From Cylicocyclus nassatus (taxonomy: Eukaryota; Nematoda; Chromadorea; Rhabditida; Strongylidae): a stretch of 64,000 nt of DNA. The position numbers were made by a program, and so were the translations under genes. The first letter of the stretch is position 1, and every line of letters begins with the position of its first letter. Shown piece by piece: positions 9,876 through 20,936 of this stretch. Location of the stretch: positions 60,681,823-60,745,822 of the forward strand of contig CATQJL010000112.1 in assembly GCA_958299035.1 (NCBI GenBank), given 5' to 3'. The notes under the pieces were generated by a model. The model did no database searches, was not told the origin of the DNA, and saw only the letters and a program-made list of their open reading frames with translations.

Positions 9876-11418
9876 TAGTAGACGTCATCCTTCTAGTCAC
9901 CTCGGTGCGATGTGTGTCACTGCACACAATTTTGAAATCCCGGATAAGGTGCTTGGTTCGCGCCGTGCCGTACTCCACCAAGTGCCATGCTAAAATTCGA
10001 CGCAAATATAATTCGACGCATTCGCATATTTCAAAACTTTTCACTTTTGCTTTCAGATAAGGGAGGCAAATGGGCAATCCTGCAAGATTTCACGGTAAGT
10101 GTGCTTTCTTCAGTATTGTCGGATGTAAAAAGGTAGAGTGTCTCTTAGGCAATGCGAGTTTCAACTTCCTTCTGGCTGATATCGAAAATTTTGTTTTTTT
10201 GTGCCGAATTCTCAATGAGAAGTTATTTTCAAATACAGGATTGCTTCAAGCCTTCAAGCAGAAATTTTTACCGTTGATGCGATATTTGTGAACTGCGTGG
10301 ATCTTATTCAGCATCGCAAAGATATTTGAATGGATGGTAAGTTAAGTGCGAATCCCCTTCTTTGTTCCTTTGATATGTCCTGTTCGCTCATCTCCTCGGT
10401 TGTCTGGCTGTAGTGTGTTTAACTCCCAGATCTCCTTGTGGAGGCGAGTTGTAAACCTTCCCTGATTTCAAGGATAAACTTGTTGGAACTTCACGTCATA
10501 GCATTGTTTTTCGTCCCCTCTCGCCATCAAAAACCGCTACGCTTTGGGTTGGCGGAAGCCCGCCTATACAAGAATCATGGAGTCGATGATACAGGGACTT
10601 TCAACCTGAGTGTCACGGCCGGCGCCGCGACAAAGCAACAACATACGGTGCGGGTCCACGGCAAAACAACGGCAACAACAACAAAGCAAAACTACAACAA
10701 CACACACGCAACGACAAAGTCCCGCCGACCGTGACACTCAGATTGAAAGCCCCCGTACAATTGTAATCCGCAGCTGCGACTGCGAGCTGGTTTGGCCGGA
10801 AACGCTATGGCGAAAGAAGAGGGAACAAGGAAAGATATAATGAAAAAAAAACTGAATGTGATAGCAAAAGAATCGAGAAAGTACGAGCAAAACAGGACAA
10901 GTCATGAACGAACGTAAAATACTCAACTTACTATCATCTTGCGTCTCTGCAATGCTACTGTCAAATTCAGAAAAAGCTTTTCATTGAAAATTCGGCACAA
11001 GAAACAAAATTTTCGATATCAGTCAGAAGGAAGTTGAAACTCGCATTGCCTAAGAGGAACTCTACTTTTTCTACATCCGACAATACTAAAGAAAGCGCAC
11101 TTACGTTGAAATCCTGCAGGATTGCCCATTTGCCTCCCTTATCTGAAAGCAAAAGTGAAAAATTTTGAAATATGCGATCTAAAACGGCAGCGCACAGCAT
11201 AAAGATAACAAGTCATCGAAAACTAGACGCCCATGCAGCTAAAAAACAAAAAAAAAACACCGAAATAAAAAAAGGACAAAATTTGCCTTCGAATTTTAGT
11301 CTTATGCGCACTTGGTGCAAATACGACACGGCACGAACCCAGCACCTCATCCGGGATTTCAAAATTGTGTGCAGTAACACACATCGCACCGAGGTGACTA
11401 GACGGATGACGTCTACTA
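9876..11418. mobile_element. Long fold-back element with exon-like blocks in both arms
   Basis: Ends TAGTAGACGTCATCC...GGATGACGTCTACTA are flanked by TA (9874-9875, 11419-11420). The arms contain CCTCGGTGCGATGTGTGT and its inverse, and an exon-like block: TTTGCTTTCAG acceptor, about 34 bases of open sequence, then GTAAGTG donor (about 10046-10102; inverse 11100-11155). The central loop (10300-10960) is unpaired and holds a separate 164-bp MITE. No transposase found. Confidence 0.7.
10592..10755. mobile_element. 164-bp TA-flanked MITE nested in the loop
   Basis: Ends CAGGGACTTTCAACCTGAGT and ACTCAGATTGAAAGCCCCCG are near reverse complements, extended by a GTGTCACGG/CCGTGACAC pair. TA lies on each side (10590-10591, 10756-10757). 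The centre is CAA/CAC-rich low-complexity sequence. Confidence 0.65.
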
Positions 11419-11783
11419 TACTCGCCTGTGTATCCATTACAGGCTGAGAGCGAAACTTAAAAAATCAACAATGCGATTTTTTAAAAGTCTGACCATATAA
11501 GGGCATAACGTTCACTTATTGTTAAAAGAAAATTGTGCTACTCAATATTTGAAAGTAAAGGTTTGAACTCCTCTCTTCTTACAGAAAATCTTCGCTGAAG
11601 AGCTGCTACGTAAATCGTTATGAAGTCAAAACGAACATATTCATTAGCCAATCTAATATTAGGTTGTTACATGAGTCTTGTTACGCTTTAACTTCTTACG
11701 ACGTAAGTCGTACATCTCATAAATTTAGCAGGGCTCCAGGATACCATTTGATACGGCAAAAGCAAGCTCTATGAGATGATATA

Positions 11784-12803
11784 TTAGGTTGTCCCGAAAG
11801 TTTTGTCCGTTTTTTCAACATGTCATAAAAACGCGTGGAACGAAGGTAGCGAAACGTTCTAAGCACTATCCAACGCATCTTTTCCTTCTCTTTCTAGCTG
11901 TCATGCTTCCATGCCGATTAATCTTTTGTTCACTGAGATAAACGCCGAAATTTCGAACCCATGGTTTTTACTATGTCCAAGTTCGGCAATTTTTCACCAT
12001 CTTTATTTTTTACTTTCGGAAAAGCTTTGGCAACAATTAGATAGAGCAAACAAAGGGCAATATAATGCAATTTTGCGGCATCTATAGCCAGCCTTGAAAA
12101 TTATTTAGAATTATTTTTCTGATGCTATCAAGTTCCACTTTTGATGATCCCAAAAGCCAGAGATCATGAAACGGCGCACAACTAAGGTGTTATTCGATGC
12201 AGCTTTTCCTCGTCTTTCCAGTGAATGTATTTTCTCTCCAATTTGCGGGGTCTTTGGCAATAAAAGTTTCATAATTCTTGAATTTGACCTCACCCCAGCG
12301 TGTACACGTAAAATGCAAAATCTTATATTTCGAAGCGGTAAACGCTTATTGCCTTCGCAAAAATAGTGAATAATCGTAATCGGTTTTTGAAAGCTTCAAA
12401 ATCCGATGATTTGTTAGTGTTCGAGGCGTTTCTGCATTTTAGGACTTCGCAAAAGTGAAGACTTTTGAAAAAATTATCTTTAAAAGTATTGAAAAGCCAG
12501 CTAGATATGCCAAATAAATGCATTGCATTGCCCTTTGCTTGCTCTATCTGAGGGCTATCAAAGGTCTTCTAAAAGTTGAAAATAAGGATTGTGAAAAATT
12601 GTCAAACTTGGACATAGTAAAAACCATGGGTTCGAAATTTCGGCGTTTATTTCAGTGAGCAAAACAGTAATCGGCATGAGGGCTTGAAAGTTAGAAAGAG
12701 GAGAAAAAGATGCGTCGGGTAGTGCTTAGAGCGTTTCCCTATTTTTGCTCCACGTATTTTTATGATAAGTTGAAAAAACGGACAAAACTTTCGGGACAAC
12801 CTA
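11784..12803. mobile_element. Nested mariner-like MITE (TTAGGTTGTCCCGAAAG)
   Basis: Inverted ends TTAGGTTGTCCCGAAAGTTT...AAACTTTCGGGACAACCTA with TA flanks. Fold-back, 1.0 kb, inserted in the left arm of the outer element. Its right TA serves as the left flank of the next element. Confidence 0.85.
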
Positions 12804-12805
12804 TA

Positions 12806-13537
12806 TTAGGTTGAACCGAAAGTTCTGTCGCACTATTTTCAAGAAACCATAACTTCTTTCCCTCACAACGATTTTGCGCATTTAGAATTTTGTCAGAAAG
12901 CGTAAAGCATGTAGTTTCCAGCAGTTTCCTGAGAACTTCCCAATATGCTCAGGTTAAAGAGATAAAAATGAAAGAACGAGATCATCCGAAATTCGGAATT
13001 TTTAAGCAAAGATTCTAAAAATCTAGAAACTGTGCGATAAAATCCAGAACAGCCATCATCCTAACATTTCTTATATTTTATCACTAACTGAGTCAAGTTT
13101 GTGCTGATCGAGGTCTTTTTTCAGAAGTTATGATTTTTTGAAAAAAATGCCGAAAAATCAAAATCCTACGAATTCTTAAGAAATCGATTTCTCGGCATTT
13201 TTTTCAAAAAATCATAACTTTTGAAAGAAGAGCTCGATCAGCACAGACTTGACTCAGTTAGTGACAAAATATAAGAAATGTTAGGATGATGGCTGTTCTG
13301 GATTTTATCGCACAGTTTCTAGATTTTTAGAATTTTTGCTTAAAAGTTCCGAGTTTCGGATCATCTCGTTCTTTCACTTTTATCTCTGCAATTTGAGCAT
13401 GCTGTAAAGTATCAGGGAATTTTTGAAAACCACATGTTTTTCGCTTCCAGAAAAAATTTGAGTTGCGCAAAATTCCCGTGAGGGAAAGGAGTTGATTTTT
13501 TAAAAATGGTAAAAACAGAACTTTCGGTTCAACCTAA
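12806..13537. mobile_element. Nested mariner-like MITE (TTAGGTTGAACCGAAAG)
   Basis: Ends TTAGGTTGAACCGAAAGTTC...GAACTTTCGGTTCAACCTAA, TA at 12804-12805 and 13538-13539. The 732 bp fold almost perfectly about a centre near 13170; the inner arms read AATGCCGAAAAATC and GATTTCTCGGCATT. Confidence 0.9.
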
Positions 13538-14017
13538 TATAGAAGTTTGCAATAGCTTAGATTCGCCGTAAGTTTGCATCCGGAATCTGAGTCGTACTGA
13601 AGGCTGAAAAAATCAGGGAAAATTTAAATCTCCTTTCAGGATTATCCTACGGATCTCCAGCTTGCTCACAAAACTTGCACACCACACCAGACACTCATGT
13701 GCAATTGTTGTATTCTTTCCTTATCTAGATCGAGAGAACGAAAATTTTTTTGTTGCCACAAATACGAAGCTATGCTGTTTTCACTCATGTAATTGTTTAC
13801 CACGTGCCCTTAGAAGTATAGCCGTAAATTTTCAGCTTTCTACAAGCACAGCATTGAACACCCGAGTGAGAAAAGCCAAATTCGGTATTTTAGTAAACTA
13901 GAGCGTAAAGCTGAAAATTTACGGTTACACTTCTAAGGCTTGCGATAAGCAATTACATGAGTGAAAACAGTATAGTTCGTATATGAAAAAAGAAGGATTT
14001 CGTTTTCTCAATATTTA

Positions 14018-14511
14018 TTAGGTTGTCAAGAAATAATGTCGTTTTCTTGGATTTTTTCGTGTAAAATTGATATTACTCGAGAACTAGAGCATATCCAAGG
14101 CCAAAATTTTACGGTTAAAGTTACGAAGCTTTGTACTATACAAAGGCATATGTGGGAGGGGTCCAGTACTACTGGGGGCGGAGTCTGCCATGTTCCATTT
14201 TTCAATTTTTTTGATTACTAAGCCTGAAAAACATATAGCAATTGTACCTATGGATAAATGCATGTGTCCTTTACGAGCAGGCGCAGATGAGAGGTTCGCA
14301 GGATTTGATAGGGCGAAAATCCAATTTTTGGCACTACGAGTTGCTCATATGTTTAGGCTCTGAACTTTGCTTGAGAAACGAGTTCTGCCAATGCTCGGAT
14401 GTCATTTTGTAGAGCTTCCTTTGCTCTATCGAATGATACCCCTCAAATTGTTTTTTGGGTTTGTCTTATGGCTTTGCTATGAAAAACGACATTGTTTTCT
14501 TGACAACCTAA
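14018..14511. mobile_element. Nested mariner-like MITE (TTAGGTTGTCAAGAAA)
   Basis: Ends TTAGGTTGTCAAGAAATAAT...TTTTCTTGACAACCTAA, TA flanks 14016-14017 and 14512-14513. Length 494 bp. Inserted in the right arm of the outer element. Confidence 0.85.
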
Positions 14512-15077
14512 TAGATAAGAGAAGAGTAAACGGTACATGTGTGTGTCTGATGTGGTGTGCAATCTGTATAAACAAGTTAGAGATGCGGAGGATTTTTTAA
14601 ACGAAGACATGAATTTCTCCTAATTTTCTGAGCCTTCAGTAAAAATCAGACTCCGGATGCAAACTTGCGGTGAGTCGAAGCTGGTTTAAACTTTTGTACA
14701 CCTCTTGTAGGCTTGCTTCTCTCTATCAAACGGTATCCTGGGACGCCATTGAACTTTTGAAGTTCACGACTTATCATCTTAAGGAATTAAAGTGTAACAA
14801 GAATTATTTAACAACCTAATAGTAGCAGCCATAAAATATGAAACGCACATCAGGCCGAGGAGTAACAGTTTCTACCGGTACTTGAGAAAGAAGAATGTAA
14901 GCTTAACTTTACTGCGCCATCCTCTCGATGATATTCACGATTTAGCTTCAGACAACTATGTGCATAGAGGGACAGCATGTGTAAGCTGATTTGAACGCCT
15001 GACTAAGACACTGCTCATGCAGCGCAAATGGGGCGCTTTTGTGAAATGTCTAGTCATTTCACAAAATTAACTCTGTA

Positions 15078-15170
15078 CAATACCACCCGTAATTTGTGAA
15101 AAAAATGGCGGCGGCACTTAACTTACGCGGCGCTGCCGCCATTTTTTTTCACAAATTACGGGTGGTATTG
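15078..15170. mobile_element. 93-bp hairpin MITE
   Basis: Arms CAATACCACCCGTAATTTGT and ACAAATTACGGGTGGTATTG, continued by AAAAAAATGGCGGC/GCCGCCATTTTTTTT, pair almost perfectly. TA flanks at 15076-15077 and 15171-15172. Confidence 0.75.
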
Positions 15171-15639
15171 TATATGGCGGACGACAGGGGCGGCAACAAT
15201 GCAAGTCATCCGCCAAATATTATAGTGGAGGCAACCCTAGATACTGCCTTTCAAGAAACCTTTGAAAAGCTCTGGCTTGCTGGGCTCTGGATATTCTGGA
15301 CTGTAACACAACGGTTTGTCTAGATCACTTAGTAAAAAAATATGTTGATAACAGAGATTACGAATTAGAAATCGGTGGAAAGAGGTCCCATTCAATTCGG
15401 CGTGGTGCCCCAAGCAGACAGCCCCCATGGAAGTCATAAACAGATCTCAAACAGGTAGTTCACTCTTTAGCTGGATTTCTTAGTTTATTGTTGGTGATTT
15501 GTTTCATTTTGCTATTATGAAACAACAGCTACGATTGCCACCTAACCCCTCAAGAAAGCGTATCAGAACCACTTCTTTGGGAACTTTGAAATGGCTTGAT
15601 GATACTGATTATGAGCACTCAGGACTAACTGAAAATATG

Positions 15640-15951
15640 AGACGTTGAGGTCCATATTTTGCCTGTCAAAGGAAACCAAGGAGCCGAAAATATTACATTG
15701 ACTTTCTGAGGTGTGGCTTTGAATATAACGTAAGTGTTTAATGAGGCCTTATTCGTGAGTTGTACTAGTAAACCGTATATGTTTCCAATGTTTCTCAAAA
15801 ACGTACAAATGTTTTTGGAGAAGATCTTTCAAACGGCATATGTCGCAGTGGCTCCATGTGCTGGAAGTTCTTACCGTAATTTTACAGTAATAAAAGGCTG
15901 TTTTTCTGCGTTAGATGTAAGTTGGAACTAGCTATTTTCATCTTATTTCTA
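15640..15951. repeat. CAGGGTGTC-family MITE fragment running into the gap
   Basis: Contains CCATATTTTGCCTGTCAAAGGAAACC (compare 38668-38690) and the right-arm word GTTCTTACCGTAATTTTACAG (compare 17825-17845). Truncated by the N run. Confidence 0.45.
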
Positions 15952-16451
15952 NNNNNNNNNNNNNNNNNNNNNNNNNNNNNNNNNNNNNNNNNNNNNNNNN
16001 NNNNNNNNNNNNNNNNNNNNNNNNNNNNNNNNNNNNNNNNNNNNNNNNNNNNNNNNNNNNNNNNNNNNNNNNNNNNNNNNNNNNNNNNNNNNNNNNNNNN
16101 NNNNNNNNNNNNNNNNNNNNNNNNNNNNNNNNNNNNNNNNNNNNNNNNNNNNNNNNNNNNNNNNNNNNNNNNNNNNNNNNNNNNNNNNNNNNNNNNNNNN
16201 NNNNNNNNNNNNNNNNNNNNNNNNNNNNNNNNNNNNNNNNNNNNNNNNNNNNNNNNNNNNNNNNNNNNNNNNNNNNNNNNNNNNNNNNNNNNNNNNNNNN
16301 NNNNNNNNNNNNNNNNNNNNNNNNNNNNNNNNNNNNNNNNNNNNNNNNNNNNNNNNNNNNNNNNNNNNNNNNNNNNNNNNNNNNNNNNNNNNNNNNNNNN
16401 NNNNNNNNNNNNNNNNNNNNNNNNNNNNNNNNNNNNNNNNNNNNNNNNNNN
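15952..16451. other. Assembly gap of exactly 500 N
   Basis: Round-number gap of a draft scaffold. Open frames through it are meaningless. Confidence 0.99.
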
Positions 16452-17099
16452 AGAACGTAGTTTTGCATAAGGTGTTCTATTCTCCAGCATTCTAACTTAT
16501 GCAATGTGCAATATATACGTCAGTTGCGCTGTACGTAGATTGTTGCCGCTCGGAGACATATTGAAAGTAGGACGCTTTCTTGGTGAGAGCAAAGGTGTAC
16601 GTATACTAGCCCGCTACATTTTTACTCAATTCAAAATATTACACAGTTAGTTTCACGAACACTGAGGAAAATTCTTTTCACAGAAACTTCTTCTAAGCAT
16701 GCATAATGGCAACACAACGTGGGGCCTGAATTACGCTGAGAATCTGTTTTATTGGGAGTTAGTTTGTGAGCTTTAAAACGGACAGAAAAGTGCTTCCAGA
16801 TAATGTTGATAACACTGCAAAAGGTGTAACTTCTTAGAAAATAACTGCGTCAAAACAAGGAAACTAAAAATTGAATAGAACTTTTGAAACACATTAGCAC
16901 ATAACAAGACACGCAATTAAAGAGTAAAATGTTCACATAAATTGAATCGCCTTTGGCTACAGAATTAGAGGCGCTGATACTGCTAAGCCTTGATCAAGGC
17001 TCATGTTCGAGTAGATATGTATCTTTACTTTTCCTATGACGTTTGGATTATGCAGTTCTTGTGGTACCATAAGTTTTAAACATATTCGTCAAATTTGCA

Positions 17100-17229
17100 G
17101 CCAACCTGTGTACACAGTTTTTCGGTGTTCACGAAAATTGGAAAGTTAGTTTCAAATTACTCCAGTGTTCAGTAAACATTTGAAAATAACAAGTGATTGC
17201 GAAAAGGAGCATTTGGTAAAGCATTTCTT
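17100..17229 (+). promoter_or_regulatory. Upstream region shared with the paralogous secreted-protein gene
   Basis: TGTACACAGTTTTTCGGTGT and AAGTTAGTTTCAAATTACTC...GTGTTCAG align with TGCACACAGTTTATTGAGG and AGTTTGGTTTCAAGTTACAC...ATGTTCAG at 63254-63318. Similarity upstream of both signal exons suggests a duplicated promoter or 5' UTR. No TATA element is evident. Confidence 0.45.
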
Positions 17230-17293
17230 ATGCAGTACTTCGCATTTCTTATTTTCATTGGTACCTTGGTAAAAGTGCTATCCTATGACAACG
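17230..17293 (+). CDS. First exon (signal peptide) of an unknown secreted protein
   Basis: ATG at 17230 starts 21 codons plus one base: MQYFAFLIFIGTLVKVLSYDN, a compact hydrophobic signal peptide, followed by a GTGAGTC donor at 17294. The exon is 64 bp and phase 1, exactly like the paralogous exon at 63347-63410, whose product also starts MQ and has the (L)SY(D/G)N ending. The intron was hit by a CAGGGTGTC MITE 23 bp after the donor. I found no second exon downstream before 21 kb, so the gene may be a relic or may continue beyond the repeats. The family is unknown; only secretion can be inferred. Confidence 0.5.
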
Positions 17294-17316
17294 GTGAGTC
17301 TAAGAAATTGGTTATA

Positions 17317-17993
17317 CAGGGTGTCCCAAAAAAATGTGAACACTGTTTGATTGTTAGTAACTCCCTTGTTTTCGTGTCTTTCGCCGAGCCTGAGGCACCA
17401 TTCTATAGAGCGGGATTTAGCTTAGAGCTACAGTATGGAGCGAACCGTCGATCGCTCTGTATCACTGTAGGATTACGGTAGGAACTTTGGCAAAAATTTT
17501 AGGCCATTGGAGGCCATATTCTTTTCGGAACAGAACCAAACAAGCCAAAAATTTCTATACAATGGTAATGGAAGCCGCTGAGTTTGAATATGAAATTTCC
17601 ACTTTACTGTGATGCTTCTTTCCAAGGTTATCCCAGCTAAACCGTAATAATGAATTTCCAGCATTTGTGAGAAATGTGACTACACCGTCAAAAAAGCTAA
17701 AAACACACGTAAAAAGTTGTCTAATGGAATCATCGTGCGCCAAAACCCTAGTACAGGACTTTTCAGATTTTTTGAAAAAAATTTTGTCAAGTGGCATATT
17801 TCACAATAGATCCACATGCTAGAAGTTCATACCGTAATCCTACAGTAACGAACAGAGACCGGTGATTCGCTCCATACTATAAATTTAAGTTGAACCTTGC
17901 TCTACAGAATGGTGCCTCAAGCTCGGCGAAAGACATGAAAGCAACGGAGTTATTAACGATCAAACAGTGTTCACATTTTTTTGGGACACCCTG
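17317..17993. mobile_element. Tc1/mariner-type MITE, CAGGGTGTCCC family
   Basis: Best preserved copy: CAGGGTGTCCCAAAAAAATG...CATTTTTTTGGGACACCCTG, TA at 17315-17316 and 17994-17995. Length 677 bp. Arms carry GTAGGATTACGGTAGGAAC and GTTCATACCGTAATCCTAC. Inserted at the start of the intron of the signal-exon gene. Confidence 0.85.
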
Positions 17994-17997
17994 TATA

Positions 17998-18885
17998 CAG
18001 GTTATCTCAAAACTATGTACACTGTTCGATCAAAATTCCTCACCTCAGTATGGGCATTTATAGACAGCATATGCCTAAGCCGTTTGAAAAAGATTTTTAA
18101 AGTGCTGAAAATTCTTAGGGCCGCATGCATTAACATCTCCGCTGGGGAGGCGATCGCAGCTTACAAGAAATCGTAATATCCTGAAGCTTCAGATTTCTGG
18201 ATTTTACGCTGTATACCTATCCCTAAGTATTCCTATCCTCCTTCATATGGACATATTGAGCAGGAGCGGAAAGCTGTACAAGCCGCATCTTGCAGCATTT
18301 TGTATGATCCCCTGATGATCCCCGTGTGCCGACCGTCTTTTCTTTAAAGTCACTTTTCGTTCTTCGAACTTAGTGAAAATCTTCCAAAGTTGTACTGAAC
18401 ATCTAACACAACAGTGCTAAACATGTTGTTGGTAAGAACAGATGAGTTTTTGAAAAAATGAATTTTTCGGTAAGCCCCAACTTTCGACTTGCGGTTCATC
18501 GCAAATTTTTTGACTTCGATACATCATTTTTTCTTATCAGCAATATGTTTACACTGTTGGGCTGGATGAACAGTGCAACTTTGAAATGTTTTCGCTAACT
18601 TTGAAGAAAGAAAAATGACTTTGAAGAAAAGACGGTCGGCCGCCAGGGATCATCAGAGGATCATACAAAATGCTAGAAAATGCGGCTTGTACAGTTTCTC
18701 GCTCCTGTTTAATATGTTCATAGTGAAGGATGGTAGAAATACTTACGGATGAGTAGGCAGCGTAAAGTCCAGAAGATCGGAGTTTTAGATATGAAGCTTT
18801 CTTTGTAAGCTGCGAGCCCCTCCCCGACGGGGATGTTAATGCATGCGGTCCTTAGTGTTCAGATTTTCAAAAATGCAAAGTTAAA
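17998..18885. repeat. Fold-back element, left end intact, right end degraded
   Basis: Left end CAGGTTATCTCAAAACTATG follows TA directly after the previous MITE. The arms GACCGTCTTTTC (18330-18341) and GAAAAGACGGTC (18625-18636), and GGATCATCAGAGGATCATAC versus its inverse, pair around about 18480. The right arm is recognisable to the GCATGCGGTCCTTAG block (18841-18856) and then fades. Confidence 0.6.
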
Positions 18886-19241
18886 CAAATGTACCATGCA
18901 CGAAAACCCTTCTGCACACGTTTCCAACATTTTCTGATAATATTTGATCAAATTAATTTGAGTACTCAATAAAAGGGTAGAATAGGGTTCATCAAGGCGT
19001 GACAGATAGACACCTGAAAAACAAATTCACCTTTTGCTACTTTTGAAGTTTACTATTTTTCGTTAATCGCATTGCCTGCACTATTCTTTTGATTGGAGCG
19101 CGTTTACGTGAACGACGACCACAAATGACATCAATTTTTGGATTTTGACAGAGAAGAAAGAAAGAATTTTGGCAAATTGTCACTTGAACTCTGCATGTAA
19201 GTCAATTTATGTGAAAATTATAATAAGATCATGCTATCATA
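18886..19241. other. Spacer, nothing recognised
   Basis: AT-rich sequence without a supported feature. Confidence 0.35.
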
Positions 19242-20259
19242 CAGTGCTGGCCATAGCTATAAAGCCACTCTAGAAATCACGGTAATTTTTCCTGTTTGTG
19301 CCAACTTGTCTAAAAAGCCACTATTCTGTGTGTAGGCCGACGTTGAATCATTGACCAGAAGAGCTTTGAATTGAGAAAAAAAATTAAATTTGGCGGAGAA
19401 AAAATTGAAGGGAACTGGTCACAGCTATAAGGCCACCTGCTATTTTTAGGCAAAACTGCTTTCTTTGAACTTCAAATTTTTTGTACAGCTACAGTATCGA
19501 AATATGAAACATTTGTGATGCCTGAGAGTTGTCGCCTTCTGAAAAAAATGCTGCATTCTCTAATCTGAACGCATAAGAAGTGCGCCGTGTGCGCTCTTCC
19601 TTGAAAATCGGTGGTATGCCCTTAGTGATCATAACGCACTGGGACCACTCAATCGTACTGAAAACAACTCAAAACACATCGGTTCCAGTGTTCTAACAAT
19701 TCTGTAAGATTTGATTTGATTAGGAGCTAAGATGAGTACAATTCAGAGTTATGTGAGGTCCACTGCTTACGCTAATCTACAGACAAAGCGTTCTAGCTTT
19801 TAGGTTTCAGTTGAGTCTCCTCTCTGACATCTGCATGGATAGAATTAATCATGCAACACTGTCGACTTCAAATCAGAGATTTTGGAAAATTAAATCGAGT
19901 TATATGACTCAAAAGCGAGATTCCTCCGCGGTAAGGTGGCCGCTAAAAATATCAGCAAATACGCAAAGGTTACTGAATCGTTCTTTACCGCATTCATAGA
20001 AAAGGCTTAGCGAATTCAAACTTTCATCCAAGTCAAACAAGCGCTTGAAAGAAGGTGCCTTACAGTTGTGACCAGCTTCCAAAACAATTTATTCCAGATT
20101 TTTTCTCCTTATTCATTGGCCAAATTTAATGAAATTGGAAGCCGATTTGGTCAATGATTTAATTCGGTTTACACACAGAATAGCGGTTTTTCGGACAAAT
20201 TCGTTCCAGGGCAAGTTACCATGGTTTTTAAGATTGCTTTATAGCCATGTCCAGCACTG
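19242..20259. mobile_element. Tc1-type non-autonomous element
   Basis: Ends CAGTGCTGGCCATAGCTATA and TATAGCCATGTCCAGCACTG flanked by TA (19240-19241, 20260-20261). The terminal CAGTGCTGGCCA is the well-known start of nematode Tc1 inverted repeats. The 1018-bp interior is fold-back with no DDE transposase frame. Confidence 0.8.
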
Positions 20260-20276
20260 TACGTTACTCTTAATCC

Positions 20277-20723
20277 TCACTCTATGCTACACATTATGAG
20301 AGGCCGTACCTCTACCCACCTTAAAGGCAGTGGCTCGGTAAATCTACCCTTGTCAAATTTGCGCTTACCTGGGGTTTTTTCAATGCGCTGATCCCGAAAA
20401 TCCACTTTTGAGAGCTTGAAAACGGCGAAAATGAGCATTTTCAATGCCCTTCCCTTTGATATTGGACGAGTGAGCAAGGCCGATGACGCTAAATTATGGC
20501 AGGACCCAATGGTTATAGCGTTGCGGCGGGCAGCCTCAAATGGTGAGAAGGAAATTGCCAACTCGTCCAGATGCGTGTAAGATTGGCCTGCGCATGTAAG
20601 TTCGAGAGGGATTTTCTCGGCAGGGAAAGCATGTTGTGCAAACGGGATCGCACTGTTTTCATAGTTGGGCGATAAGGAACCTACCGCGTTAAAATCCCGA
20701 GTTGTTGGATTCTGCCAATCCAC
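20277..20723 (-). CDS. Unrecognised open frame of 148 codons
   Basis: One of the longer gap-free open frames outside retroelements. The product is basic toward the C-terminus (TPGKRKFDKGRF), with no motif or membrane segment I can name. No splice sites or partner exons were found. It lies between two MITEs, so it may be part of an unrecognised repeat or simply chance. Confidence 0.15.
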   Translation of the reverse strand: MDWQNPTTRDFNAVGSLSPNYENSAIPFAQHAFPAEKIPLELTCAGQSYTHLDELAISFSPFEAARRNAITIGSCHNLASSALLTRPISKGRALKMLIFAVFKLSKVDFRDQRIEKTPGKRKFDKGRFTEPLPLRWVEVRPLIMCSIE

Positions 20724-20936
20724 TGCCTTTGAGTTTTGCCAACTTTTCCATTCTCAGTAGCAAAGATTCAGTTATAAGCTTGCCACAACCTTCTAGCATT
20801 TGTTTCTCACAGTCCTTTTCCGCATATGTCAAACTTTATATCACCGTCACCCATGCGGTAAAAAACTTATGTTAATCGTTTTGTATAAAGAAACTTTGTG
20901 CAAGGAAACCTCAAACGTGCAATGAGCATGATTGTA

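Larger units (their letters stand above)
11659..14819. mobile_element. Mariner-like MITE split by three other MITEs (outer layer)
   Basis: Outer ends TTAGGTTGTTACATGAGTCT...AATTATTTAACAACCTAA, flanked by TA (11657-11658, 14820-14821). The uninterrupted relative at 48955-49897 is 943 bp. Here the same body is divided by elements at 11784-12803, 12806-13537 and 14018-14511. Joining blocks match across the gaps: AGCAAGCTCTATGAGATG before the first insertion and GTAAGTTTGCATCCGGAATC after the second. Confidence 0.85.

Noticed and set aside
15882..16504. Long open frames on both strands (about 180-200 codons)
   Set aside because: They consist almost wholly of the 500-N gap.
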